Assembly (NCBI GenBank): GCA_040285825.1
Contig: JAUPSS010000010.1
Location: forward strand, 186,001 to 250,000
Source: Eukaryota sp. TZLM1-RC
Lineage: Eukaryota; Metamonada: BaSk clade
Direction: 5' to 3'
DNA length: 64,000 bases
The notes beneath the pieces were generated by a model that was not told where the DNA came from, made no database searches, and saw only the letters and a program-made list of their open reading frames with translations. Each line of letters opens with the position of its first letter. The first letter of the stretch is position 1. Of this stretch, positions 1 to 9,925 are shown piece after piece. The translations under genes and the position numbers were made by a program.

Positions 1-816
1 CAAGCCAAGTCTTACTTCATAATCCAAGCCTTCATATAATTTAACCAGATGGTTCTGAAGTTTTTTCAAGCAAAAACGTAAATTTGGAAGTGATCGGGTG
101 GGAATTTTTTGAACATTTTGAGGAAAACACTGAATCCAGATATCACTAGGCAAATTATCTAATTCGATATCAAAACTGCAGATGAACTGTCCTTCAAATC
201 AATCAAAAAATTTGCAAAAGCAGGATTTTCTTTCTTAGCCGTGCTAAGTCGAACAATAAAATCCTTGCTTTCAAATTTTTTCAAGAGATGTCGTTGGAGC
301 TTTTTCAACGCAAATTTTAATGAATACAAACTTCTGTCTGGAATTTCTTGAATGGATATGGGGAAACATGATTGCCATAAGTCGGGAGATAAACTGGATA
401 TTTCTTCTCTTAAGTTATCGAGGAATAGGCTATTTGTAGTTTCAAGAAGATTTTCGGCACAAGGATATCTTCTAGAGAATTCAAATACAAAATTTTTTCC
501 ACCACCAATAAATGCAACTTTGGTCAAATATTTTGATGAATTGTTGGTTTTCAGGAAAACGTTTCAAAAATTCAAAAACGAAATTTTTGCCTCCACCGAT
601 GAATGCGGCTTTACACAAATATTTTGATTTGTGAAAATCCAGGCCTCCCAATTCTGTGCTACAAAAAATATGACTACGTAAAAAAGAAGAATCAATATCG
701 AGCAAAATAGCCAAAAATTTTGTTCTTAAGTCATTAAAAATTCTGCAAAATTCGAGAGATATAGATGGTGATGTTGATCGTAAAACATGAGTAAATTTCC
801 CTGAATAACAAATTCT
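1..816 (-). mobile_element. Mosaic of three RLE non-LTR retrotransposon fragments
   Basis: Read on the minus strand, three pieces of different families are joined. About 816-542 is family B RT thumb (ILRSTSPSIS, then LGGLDFHKSKYL). About 541-165 is family C (FIGGGKNFVFEF, then SIQEIPDRSLYSLKF, then NPAFANFLIDLKDSSSAVLI). About 164-1 is a D-like piece (DIWIQCFPQNVQKIPTRSLP) that runs off the window. At each junction the next piece restarts at a position upstream in the polyprotein, so homologous segments are repeated rather than replaced. None of these frames is a working gene. The family is certain from similarity to the fuller copies at 8.4-15.2 kb and 17-19 kb; the exact joints are good to within about 10 bp. 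Confidence 0.8.
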
Positions 817-2748
817 GTTTTTTAACCAAAATTTTAATTTTATTCAAAACCTATAAATCAACATCTAAAAAATCCATCTCTCCCAAAACAAAAACACTAG
901 ATGCAACTCTCTCATAGTGAGATCCAAGAGAAAGCAAAGCATCAGAAACCATCTTCAACATCCTTTTAAAAATAGAAAACACAATTCTATTTTGCCAAAA
1001 CAATCTGTTGAAATTTCTGCCAGTTCTTCTCTTTACAATCATTTCAAAATCTTCCAAAAAACGTAAAGCAGTTGGTGCAAGTGAACCAAAAAGGGAAAAT
1101 ACAAATGGATACAAATTGTATTTTGCATGCTGTAGACTGGCCAATTTGGACAAAGGTTCATTGTATTTTTTGAATTTGAAATTTTCAGCATTTGAAAGAG
1201 GATTATGAATTTCAGAATTAACAAGCCTTTCATTTGAGGCATTACAAGGATCAACAGACATTACATCCAATAAAATGAAACTTCCATCTAATCCAGGTAA
1301 TACAACATCACCTCTATTATTCTTATGAAAATCATCTTCAGCATCAAACAGATTTGACAACAGAGGTTCCAAGAAGGATTCAATTCTATGAGATTTACAC
1401 ATACAATATAACTGGTCTCTTACAGCATCATGAACCTTGCTTCTAAAAGTAATAAAATGTTTGAAATTTAACAAATGAGTAATTGTACATTCTCGAGAAC
1501 ATTTACAAATTAAATTATGAGGTAAATTATCAGGCCAAATAAAGGAACGAAATCTCATATTCAGAGTCCAAGCAGAATCGGATAAGAGAGAACCATAAAC
1601 TTGTGGAATTGTTGTTACTAAGGCAGAAGAAGTACTGTCACACATATCTTGTAAAAGATTTGCAAAAGCGGGATTTCTTGGCCAAGCCAAGTCTAACATC
1701 AAAATCCAAGCTTTCAAAAATCTTTGACAATTTTAGAATAACAAATTCTGAGGAAGAAAAATTTAAGATGTTTTTCAATATTTAAATCTGAAAGAACCAT
1801 CAATTCTTCTTCAAAGTTATCCAAAAGAGAGGAAAGTTGATTTCGAATTTCATCAAAATTGCCTAAATAACAACCTAAAAAACCAAATCCTGATTCAAAA
1901 TAATTGATAAAAGGAACACTTTGATCATCAATAATGAGATCAGCAGGCTCTCTACCAATCAATAAACATTTGGAAATATTTAGAGAAAGACCAATTTGAT
2001 AATAGCGCTGTTGAACAATTTCAGCAATTGTTCTCAATGAATCAATTGGACCAATTATTGATATGTCATCCATATAAGCAGTTATATGAACATCTGGAAA
2101 TTCTTGTTTTAATTCACACATTAAAGGATGGATAGCAACATGAACATCATGAACCTTGCTTCTAAAAGTAATAAAATGTTTACAATTTAACAAATGAGTA
2201 ATTGTAATTTCTCGAGAACATTTACAAATTAAATTATGAGGTAAATTATCAGGCCAAATAAAGGAACGAAATCTCATATTCAGAGTCCAAGCAGAATCGG
2301 TTAAGAAAGTACCATAAACTTGGGGAATTGTTGTTACTAAGGCAGAAGAAGTACTGTCACACATATCTTGTAAAAGATTTGCAAAAGCGGGATTCTTTTT
2401 CTTGGCCAAGCCAAGTCTAACATCAAAATCCAAGCTTTCAAAAATCTTTGACAATTTTTGTTGAAGCTTTTTACAGGAAACTGTAAATTAAAAAGAGATC
2501 GATTTGGAATTTCTTGAATTGATTGAGGAAAACATTTGGTCCAAATTTGTGGCGGCAATTTTTCAAGTTCACAAGATAACTCATACAAATAAGGACTGCA
2601 ATTGGGAGCTAACAGATGAGAATCATCAGGAAACCTACGAGAAAATTCATAAATAAAATTTTTGCCACCACCCAAGAATGCTGATTGACACAAAATTGAA
2701 GATTTAGTAAATCCAATACCACCCAAATTTGCTGAAGAAAATAAGTGT
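817..2748 (-). mobile_element. Family A RLE retrotransposon, 3' part, broken
   Basis: The piece covers family A from the RT thumb (GGIGFTKSS near 2,720) to the 3' end. The 3' UTR carries AATAAA and ends in an A run near 822. The C-terminal domain (ORF 851-1,717) has a CxC-x7-H-x4-C knuckle and an RLE core, RGD then 13 residues then D. Several breaks are visible: a small deletion near 2,470 shifts the frame (compare 24,075 in A2), and a family B segment is spliced in at about 1,736-2,145. The upstream part of this copy lies beyond the family D insertion, at 3,951 and above. A non-functional relic. Confidence 0.85.
1736..2145 (-). mobile_element. Family B RT segment spliced into family A
   Basis: This 410-bp stretch encodes the family B RT core (VAIHPLMCELK, then TAYMDDISIIG, to FFFLRICYS). 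It is joined in frame to family A on its 5' side (FRSKVHD|VHVAIHP) and to family A again on its 3' side. The flanking family A stretches, about 2,146-2,454 and 1,432-1,735, are near-identical direct repeats of about 300 bp, so the A segment was duplicated and B placed between the copies. Recombination or template switching is inferred; a target-site duplication is not seen. Confidence 0.75.
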
Positions 2749-3950
2749 TTAAAAAAAAATAAAAAAAAATAAAATAAAAAATAAATAAAAAAATAAGTGT
2801 TTTGTGAAAATTAGTGTTTTTATTTTTCAATTTCTTAATCGTTTCCCTGAAGATATTCATTTCTTAGTCCATCATTTTCAAAATATTTGTATGACCTTGA
2901 TGTTGCTATTAATAAAATTGCACCAGAAATTTGGTGTCAATGCTTTCCCGACTCAGTTCAAGAAATTCCTCCACGAAATTTAGTTAATTTAAGGTATTGT
3001 GTGAAGAAGCTTCAACAAAAACTGACAGTAATAATTGAAGGCTTGGATTATGAAGTACGACTTGGCATGGCCAAGAAAAAAAATCCCGCTTTTGCAAATT
3101 TTTTACTGGATGTTTGTGATAGTTCTGCCTCTTGTTTGATTAATCAAGTACCAAGAGTTTATGGTTTGTTTCTCAATGATCCTTGCTTTTTGTTATCTAT
3201 GCGTCTTCGATCTTTTATTTGGCCTGATAATCTTCCTCATGGATTAATTTGTAAATGTGGAAAGTCTGTCACTCCAACCCATTTATTTAATTGTAATCGA
3301 TTTATTACTTTTAGATCAAAAGTGCATGATGCAGTTCGTGATCAGCTCTATTGTATGTTTAAGTCCTACCGGATTGAATCTTTTTTAGAACCTTTGCTTT
3401 CAAATCTGGCTGATGAATCTGACAAAAATTCTTTTGGTGACAGCCGTGGTGATGTGCTAGTTCCCGGTCTTGATGGATCAATGATTATTATTGATGTCAG
3501 ATCTACTGATGTATCAAACAGCTCAAATGAAAAACTGGCACAATCTTATAATTCACCTTTACGTAGAGCTGAAGAAGCGAAAATTATCAAGTACACGGAA
3601 AAAATCAATAATCTGAATTCCAACTCACATACTCAATACCTTCTTTGTCCTTTTGCTTTTTCTTTATTTGGAACCTTGGGTAAAACCGCTTTATCATTTC
3701 TAGATGATTTCTCTACTATTGTCAAAAATAGAACTGGAAGAATATTTGACCGAACCTTTTGGCAAAATAGAATTGTATTTTCCATTTTTAAGGGGATGCA
3801 TAGCCTTGTTTCTAGCTCGTTGTTATCACTAGGAAGATATTATGAAGAAAAGGTTGAAGGTAAATTTTCAATGGTAGATGTGGAGTTTGAGGAAATAGAT
3901 TTTTAGTTTTTAACATATCTGTTTAAATAAATAAAAAGTCGTCTAAAAAA
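2749..3950 (+). mobile_element. Family D RLE retrotransposon, 5'-truncated insertion
   Basis: The open frame from about 2,872 to 3,906 encodes the C-terminal part of family D: thumb region, CKCGKSVTPTHLFNCN knuckle (C-x-C-x7-H-x4-C), and RLE core SRGDVLVPGLDGSMIIIDV (D-x13-D), ending VEFEEIDF. There is no in-frame ATG at its start because the element is 5'-truncated near 2,868. The 3' UTR holds AATAAA-like sequence and an A run at about 3,943-3,950. It sits inside a family A copy: aataagtg occurs at the left edge (2,740-2,747) and again right after the A tail, which matches the uninterrupted A sequence at 10,587. A-rich DNA at 2,749-2,800, with a further aataagtg copy, suggests a compound event. 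Confidence 0.85.
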
Positions 3951-5618
3951 AATAAGTGACTTTTCAACAATCCTGGTTCTACATCCAATAAATCAGCAAA
4001 AAATTCTGTTCTCAATGAATTAAATGAACGACAAAAATCTAATGCTATGGAAAGGCACAAGATCTCAAAATGTGGGTTATTCTCCCAGTGTAGCAAATTT
4101 TAAGCATGAAAAATTTAATATGCTTTTCTATATCTAAAGAAGAAATTGAATCAAGTTCAATTTTCATTTTTTCCAAAATAACTTGCAATTCATTCTGAAT
4201 TTGAGGCACGTTTCCTAACCAACAACCAAGGAACTTAAAAGCATCACTACTATAATTAGTAAAAGGGACAATAGAATCGTTTATCATAAGAGATCGGTTT
4301 GGAATTTCTTGAATTGATTGAGGAAAACATTTGGTACAAATAAGGACTGCAATTGGGAACTAACAGATGAGAATCATCAGGAAAGCTACGAGAAAATTCA
4401 TAAATAAAATTTTTGCCACCACCCAAGAATGCTGATTGACACAAAATTGAAGATTTAGTAAATCCAATACCACCCAAATTTGCTGAAGAAAATAAGTGCC
4501 TTTTCAACAATCCTGGTTCTACATCCAATAAATCAGCAAAAAATTCTGTTCTCAATGAATTAAATGAACGACAAAAATCTAATGCTATGGAAGGAGCACA
4601 AGATCTCAAAATGTGGGTTATTCTCCCAGTGTAGCAAATTTTAAGCATGAAAAATTTAATATGTTTTTCTATATCTAAAGAAGAAATTGAATCAAGTTCA
4701 ATTTTCATTTTTTCCAAAATAACTTGCAATTCATTCTGAATTTGAGGCACGTTTCCTAACCAACAACCTTTATAACAACCTTTATTTTTTATAAATTAAA
4801 ATTTAATTTAAAAAAAACCAACAACCAAGGAACTTAAAAGCATCACTACTATAATTAGTAAAAGGGACAATAGAATCGTTTATCATAAGAGATCGGTTTG
4901 GAATTTCTTGAATTGATTGAGAAAAACATTTGGTACAATTATGGACTGCAATTGGGAACTAACAGATGAGAATCATCAGGAAATCTACGAGAAAATTCAT
5001 AAATAAAATTTTTGCCACCACCCAAGAATGCTGATTGACACAAAATTGAAGATTTAGTAAATCCAATACCACCCAAATTTGCTGAAGAAAATAAGTGACT
5101 TTTCAACATTCCTGGTTCTACATCCAATAAATCAGCAAAAAATTCTGTTCTCAATGAATTAAATGAACGACAAAAATCTAATGCTATGGAAGGAGCACAA
5201 GATCTCAAAATGTGGGTTATTCTCCCAGTGTAGCAAATTTTAAGCATGAAAAATTTAATATGTTTTTCTATATCTAAAGAAGAAATTGAATCAAGTTCAA
5301 TTTTCATTTTTTCCAAAATAACTTGCAATTCATTCTGAATTTGAGGCACGTTTCCTAACCAACAACCAAGGAACTTAAAAGCATCACTACTATAATTAGT
5401 AAAAGGGACAATAGAATCGTTTATCACAAGATCTTGAGCAGAAGAGCCAATCAGAAGGCATTTGTTCGCATTAAGATAAAGCCCAATATTTTCATATGAA
5501 TCGGCAATTTCTTGAGCAACCAATTCTAGTAAATTAAATGAACCAATCAAGGATATATCATCCATATAAGCAACTATTTTTATAGAAGGGTATTTTTGCT
5601 TAATGATATTTAAAGTTT
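3951..5618 (-). repeat. Tandemly repeated family A RT fragments
   Basis: The same RT palm/thumb stretch (YSSDAFKFLGCWLGN to SSANLGGIGF) occurs three times head to tail: about 3,951-4,284, 4,285-4,885 and 4,886-5,618. Each repeat begins at the same abnormal joint, gtttatca followed by taagagatcgg, which fuses two parts of family A that are far apart in the full copies. A second internal deletion, after catttggta, is also shared by the second and third copies. The shared deletions show that an already-deleted unit was duplicated. ORFs at 4,045-4,287, 4,256-4,750 and 4,939-5,565 are its open stretches; none is a gene. The left end abuts family D; the right end breaks at about 5,618 against a plus-strand element. 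Confidence 0.85.
4769..4815 (+). mobile_element. 47-bp insertion with 11-bp target duplication
   Basis: A short AT-rich piece ending in an A run interrupts a family A repeat. It is flanked by aaccaacaacc at 4,758-4,768 and 4,816-4,826; the neighbouring repeats have this 11-mer once. The A-tail and duplication fit an extremely 5'-truncated target-primed insertion; the source family is not identifiable from so little sequence. Confidence 0.7.
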
Positions 5619-7638
5619 TATTTTTATTTTTTTCTCCCTCCCTTGGTCAAGCCTCTCATATTTCACTTTCTGTGTCGGCGTCAAAGTTGTACTGTGTCTT
5701 TGCCAAAACGATGCCAGTGACCGATAGTGACTCCGATACTGATTGGAATGCCCAAGTGAAGGTTCTACCCGTCAGATCAAGCTCATCCCCTTCACTCCTC
5801 CACTCTCCCCACCCTCCAAGCTATGCTCGAAATTCTTCTCAAACAAATTCAAATTCAAAAAATGATCAGTGTGCCGCTAAAAACACAAAACTCTTAAAAA
5901 ATGTTCCCCGTTGCTCATCCTGTCATCAACTTGGTCATAAAAAAATTCTAAAAAGTGTGAAAATTATCAAAATCCATCTATTTCTTATTCTGTAACTGCC
6001 GCTGCTGCTGAATTAAATAATTTAGAATTTAATTTACCTCCCAAACATGAGTGCACTGCAGAAGACAATGATGCAGTGATGTTAAATATTTGTCGTGAAG
6101 CAGGTCAAATTGATAATTGTGCTATTTGTAATGAAAAAGCTGAAAGATATATTTTAAAAAATAATTTATATGTATGCCATGTTTGCTCCTCGCTTGATAC
6201 ACTACGGCCTCCATGTAAGATTCCGAATGTTCTCAGTCCCAAGGCTTCCGTTTCCTTTTCTGTTGCGTTTAGAACATTCAGTCTTGCTTTGAAAAAAGGA
6301 GAATGGGATGTTTTTTCTTTCTGGAAATTCTTCCTTGAACAAAAATCAGGTTCTCGTCCCCAAAAGGTTTACCATCTGGAAAAGCGCCTGGTCCATCAAT
6401 GATCACTTTTGACATGTTAAAATCCACGATAAACCAATGTCCTGAATGCATTGATGATTTGGTTTTCTTTTTCAACAAAATTTTAACATTAAAAATCAAG
6501 CTTCCATTTGAAATGACAAGTTCACGCTTAATTGCTTTAAAAAAGAATGAATCAAAAATAAGGCCTATTGCAATTGGTAAATCTTTGTCTCGTATTCTTG
6601 CTTCAGCTGTGTTTGGCAGGATTGGTAAAAAAGCTAAAGATTTTTTTAGTCCTTTCCAATTTGGAATTAAAATAGTTGATGGTGCATCTTCTGCAGCACT
6701 CTCTTCTGATGTCTTTTTTAATTCAAGTACTTCGAATTATATTTTTAATTTAGATTTTAAAAACGCTTTCAATGCAGTGAAGAGGTCGTCCATCTTGCCC
6801 TTGCTTCAAACTCATTTTCCAGAAGCTGAGTCGTGTTTTTTAAAATTTTGATGGCTAACAGTCGACTCTTGTTTATGAGGAATTCAATCTAATATCATCA
6901 TCTGGTGTCAAACAAGGTGATTCATTAGGTCCTTTCTTTTTCTGCCTTGCTATCCATCCTTTGATGTGTGAATTAAAACAAGAATTTCCAGATGTTCATA
7001 TAACTGCTTATATGGATGACATATCAATAATTGGTCCAATTGATTCATTGAGAACAATTGCTGAAATTGTTCAACAGCGCTATAATCAAATTGGTCTTTC
7101 TCTAAATATTTCCAAATGTTTATTGATTGGTAGAGAGCCTGCTGATCTCATTATTGATGATCAAAGTGTTCCTTTTATCAATTATTTTGAATCAGGATTT
7201 TGTTTTTTAGGTTGTTATTGAGGCAATTTTGATGAAACTCGAAATCAACTTTCCTCTCTTTTGGATAATTTTGAAGAAGAATTGATGGTTCTTTCAGATT
7301 TAAATATTGAAAAACATCTTAAATTTTTCTTCCTCAGAATTTGTTATTCAGGGAAATTTACTCATATTTTACGATCAACATCACCATCTATTTCTCTCGA
7401 ATTTTGCAGAATTTTTGATGAATTAAGAACAAAATTTTTGGCTAATTTGCTCGATATTGATTCTTCTTTTTTACGTAGTCATATTTTTTGTAGCACAGAA
7501 TTGGGTGGCCTGGATTTTCACAAATCAAAATATTTGTGTAAAGCCGCATTCATCGGTGGAGGAAAAAATTTCGTCTTTGAATTTTTGAAACGTTTTCCTG
7601 AAAACCAGCATTTAATAGAATGTTGTGTTAGTGACTAT
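5619..7638 (+). mobile_element. Chimeric RLE retrotransposon, G 5' half and B 3' half
   Basis: The 5' UTR (from about 5,625, ctccctccc...) and first codons (ATG at 5,711, PVTDSDSDTDWN) match those of families A and B. Then comes a distinct family G zinc-finger region (CSSCHQLGHK; CAICNEKAERY with CHVCSS) up to about 6,365. From there the sequence is family B: GKAPGPSMITFDMLKST, RT with FNLDFKNAFN, VKQGDSLGP, AYMDDISIIG, and thumb. Frames are broken at about 5,940, 6,375, 6,845 and 7,220 (stop after FLGCY). The element is interrupted at 7,639 by a family C insertion. It is a pseudogene but a clear example of a swapped 5' module. Confidence 0.85.
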
Positions 7639-8256
7639 TTTTTTTATCTTAATTTTAATTTATTATTAAACTACAGTCTAAAAGTCAATATCTTCAAAAC
7701 AAGCTTCCACACCATCAAACCTCACAACAGCAATTTCTTCGTAATGTGCACTGACAGACATCAAAGCTTTCGAAATCATTTTAGGAATTGATTTGAAAAT
7801 AGTAAAAACAATACGATTTAGCCACAAGCGACGATCAAAACGCTTATTCATTCTTTTTTTTTACAAGATTTTCAAAATCATCAATAAAATTCATAGCAGT
7901 TTTTCCAAGACGACCATATAACGATATAGCAAATGGGCAAATTTGGTAATCTACATGGCGAACATGTTTCAATTCTTTTAAAGGATTTGCATATTTTTTT
8001 CGTTTGTACAATTCGGAGTCATCAAGGGGAGATACTTCGGATTGTGCATTTCTCAAGGCATTTTTCTTGCAAACATCCACTGTTACAACATCAACAACAT
8101 TCAAAACATCATCAAACGAGGGCACAACAACATCAGCACGTCGTTTTCCATATTCTGAATCTCTTACGCTTTCATTTATATCAAGAGACCTCAGCAAAGG
8201 TTCTACAAAAGATTCAATATGATAGGAATTACACATTGCATGGATTTGATCTCATC
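7639..8256 (-). mobile_element. Family C RLE retrotransposon, 5'-truncated insertion
   Basis: The minus strand reads the C-terminal RLE region of family C (KRRADVVVPSFDDVLNVVDV; NPLKELKHVRHVDYQICPF) and its 3' UTR, which ends in an A run next to 7,639. agtgactat flanks it at 7,630-7,638 and 8,257-8,265 as a 9-bp target-site duplication, and the family B reading resumes after it (SDYLVSLQSEI). The frame is broken by an A-run change near 7,858. This is a clean nested insertion of C in B. Confidence 0.88.
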
Positions 8257-8310
8257 AGTGACTATTTAGTGTCCTTGCAGAGTGAAATTGGATGCATCTC
8301 TCCTCACATA

Positions 8311-8442
8311 TTTTTTTATCTTAATTTTAATTTATTATTAAACTACAGTCTAAAAGTCAATATCTTCAAAACAAGCTTCCACACCATCAAACCTCACAAC
8401 AGCAATTTCTTCGTAATGTGCACTGACAGACATCAAAGCTTT
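8311..8442 (-). mobile_element. Second copy of the family C 3' end
   Basis: About 130 bp repeats the C 3' terminus seen at 7,641-7,770, almost base for base, and stops at tcaaagctt. On its left, family B sequence runs to about 8,310 (GCISPHI); on its right, another family B copy begins further upstream in the polyprotein. The duplicate ends suggest template switching or unequal exchange instead of an independent insertion; no target duplication is seen. Confidence 0.7.
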
Positions 8443-9925
8443 TTGATGAAATTCGAAATCAACTTTCCTCTCTTTTGGATAATTTTGAAGAAGAATTGAT
8501 GGTTCTTTCAGATTTAAATATTGAAAAACATCTTAAATTTTTCTTCCTCAGAATTTGTTATTCAGGGAAATTTACTCATATTTTACGATCAACATCACCA
8601 TCTATTTCTCTCGAATTTTGCAGAATTTTTAATGAATTAAGAACAAAATTTTTGGCTAATTTGCTCGATATTGATTCTTCTTTTTTACGTAGTCATATTT
8701 TTTGTAGCACAGAAATGGGTGGCCTGGATTTTCACAAATCAAAATATTTGTGTAAAGCCGCATTCATCGGTGGAGGAAAAAATTTCGTCTTTGAATTTTT
8801 GAAACGTTTTCCTGAAAACCAGCATTTAATAGAATGTTGTGTTAGTGACTATTTAGTGTCCTTGCAGAGTGAAATTGAATGCATCTCTCCTCACATATGG
8901 TCCAAATGCTTTTCTGCTGATATTCAAGAAATTCCACCCAGGTGTTTGATTTCCTTGAAATTTGCATATGCTAAATTGCAGAAAAAGATATTAAAAGTTT
9001 TTGAAAACTTGGATTTCACTGTTCGTCTTAGCTTGGCTAAAGAAAAGAATCCCGTTTTTGCAAACTTTTTAATTGACCTTAAGGAAAGTAGCTCAAGTTG
9101 TCTTATTTCCCAGATTCCAAATGTATATGGTCTATTATTAAATGATCATCAATGGACAACTGCCTTCAGGATGAGATGTTTTTTGTGGCCATGTAGTGTG
9201 CCAAATGATTTGATTTGTCGTTGTGGTCAGCTCATTAATCTGAATCATTTACTTAATTGCAAATTTAATATTACATATCGCTCAGTTGTTCACGATGCTG
9301 TTAGAGACCAACTATACGCTATGTGCAAAAGTCATCACATTGAAGCTTTTGTTGAACCACTTGTGCGAAGGTTGTCATCTGAAAATGAAGATGAAAATAC
9401 TTTTGGGAATCGCCGTGCTGATTTAATTACCCCTGCGTCTGATGGGGTTATTAAAGTTGTTGATGTTGTTACTGTTGATGTTTGTAAAGACTCAGCAATT
9501 GATTTTGCTAAAAGAGATGAAACTCCACTTTGCTTTGCTGAAAAGAGCAAAATCAAAAAGTACAATGAACCCTTATCTCAGCTAGGACGTGTTGAGCATG
9601 TCAAGTATCAGTTGGTTCCATTTGCTGTTTCTCTTTTTGGTAACATTGGAATATCTGGCATTAAATTTCTTGAAGTTTTCAGAAGTTTAATAAAAGAAAG
9701 AGCAAGAAAAGAATTGAACTTCAATTTCTGGCACAATAGAATTGTTTTTAGTATTCTTAAAACAATTCCAGAAATGTTGACCAAAGCACTGTTACAATTA
9801 GGAATAGAGTATGAAAATCGCGCGCTGAAAAGATTTGATGATGTTGATGCGTGTATTGAGGATATTGAGTTCTAGTTTTTTGTTTAATGTTTTGTTAGCG
9901 TTGAAAATAAATTTCAATTTATAAA
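8443..9925 (+). mobile_element. Family B RLE retrotransposon, intact 3' half
   Basis: The open frame to 9,875 gives 466 residues from the first codon at 8,475, a TTG in the original frame and not a real start. In order it has the RT thumb (HLKFFFLRICYSGKFTH), GGLDFHKSKYL, a linker, the CRCGQLINLNHLLNCK knuckle (C-x-C-x7-H-x4-C) and the RLE core RRADLITPASDGVIKVVDV (D-x13-D), then the conserved tail FWHNRIVFSILK and DACIEDIEF. The 3' UTR has AATAAA and an A run to about 9,925. It is the least damaged copy of the family B endonuclease half. RLE enzymes nick the genomic target for target-primed reverse transcription. The right edge abuts a 3'-truncated family A copy. Confidence 0.85.

Noticed and set aside
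1008-1208. Antisense open frames over retrotransposon coding regions (also 11,977-12,267, 23,327-23,527, 25,734-26,024)
   Set aside because: They mirror conserved codons of the opposite strand and recur in each copy of family A; shadows.
3951-5618. CRISPR-like or centromeric array
   Set aside because: Units are about 600 bp of RT coding sequence with shared deletions; no short regular repeats or unique spacers.
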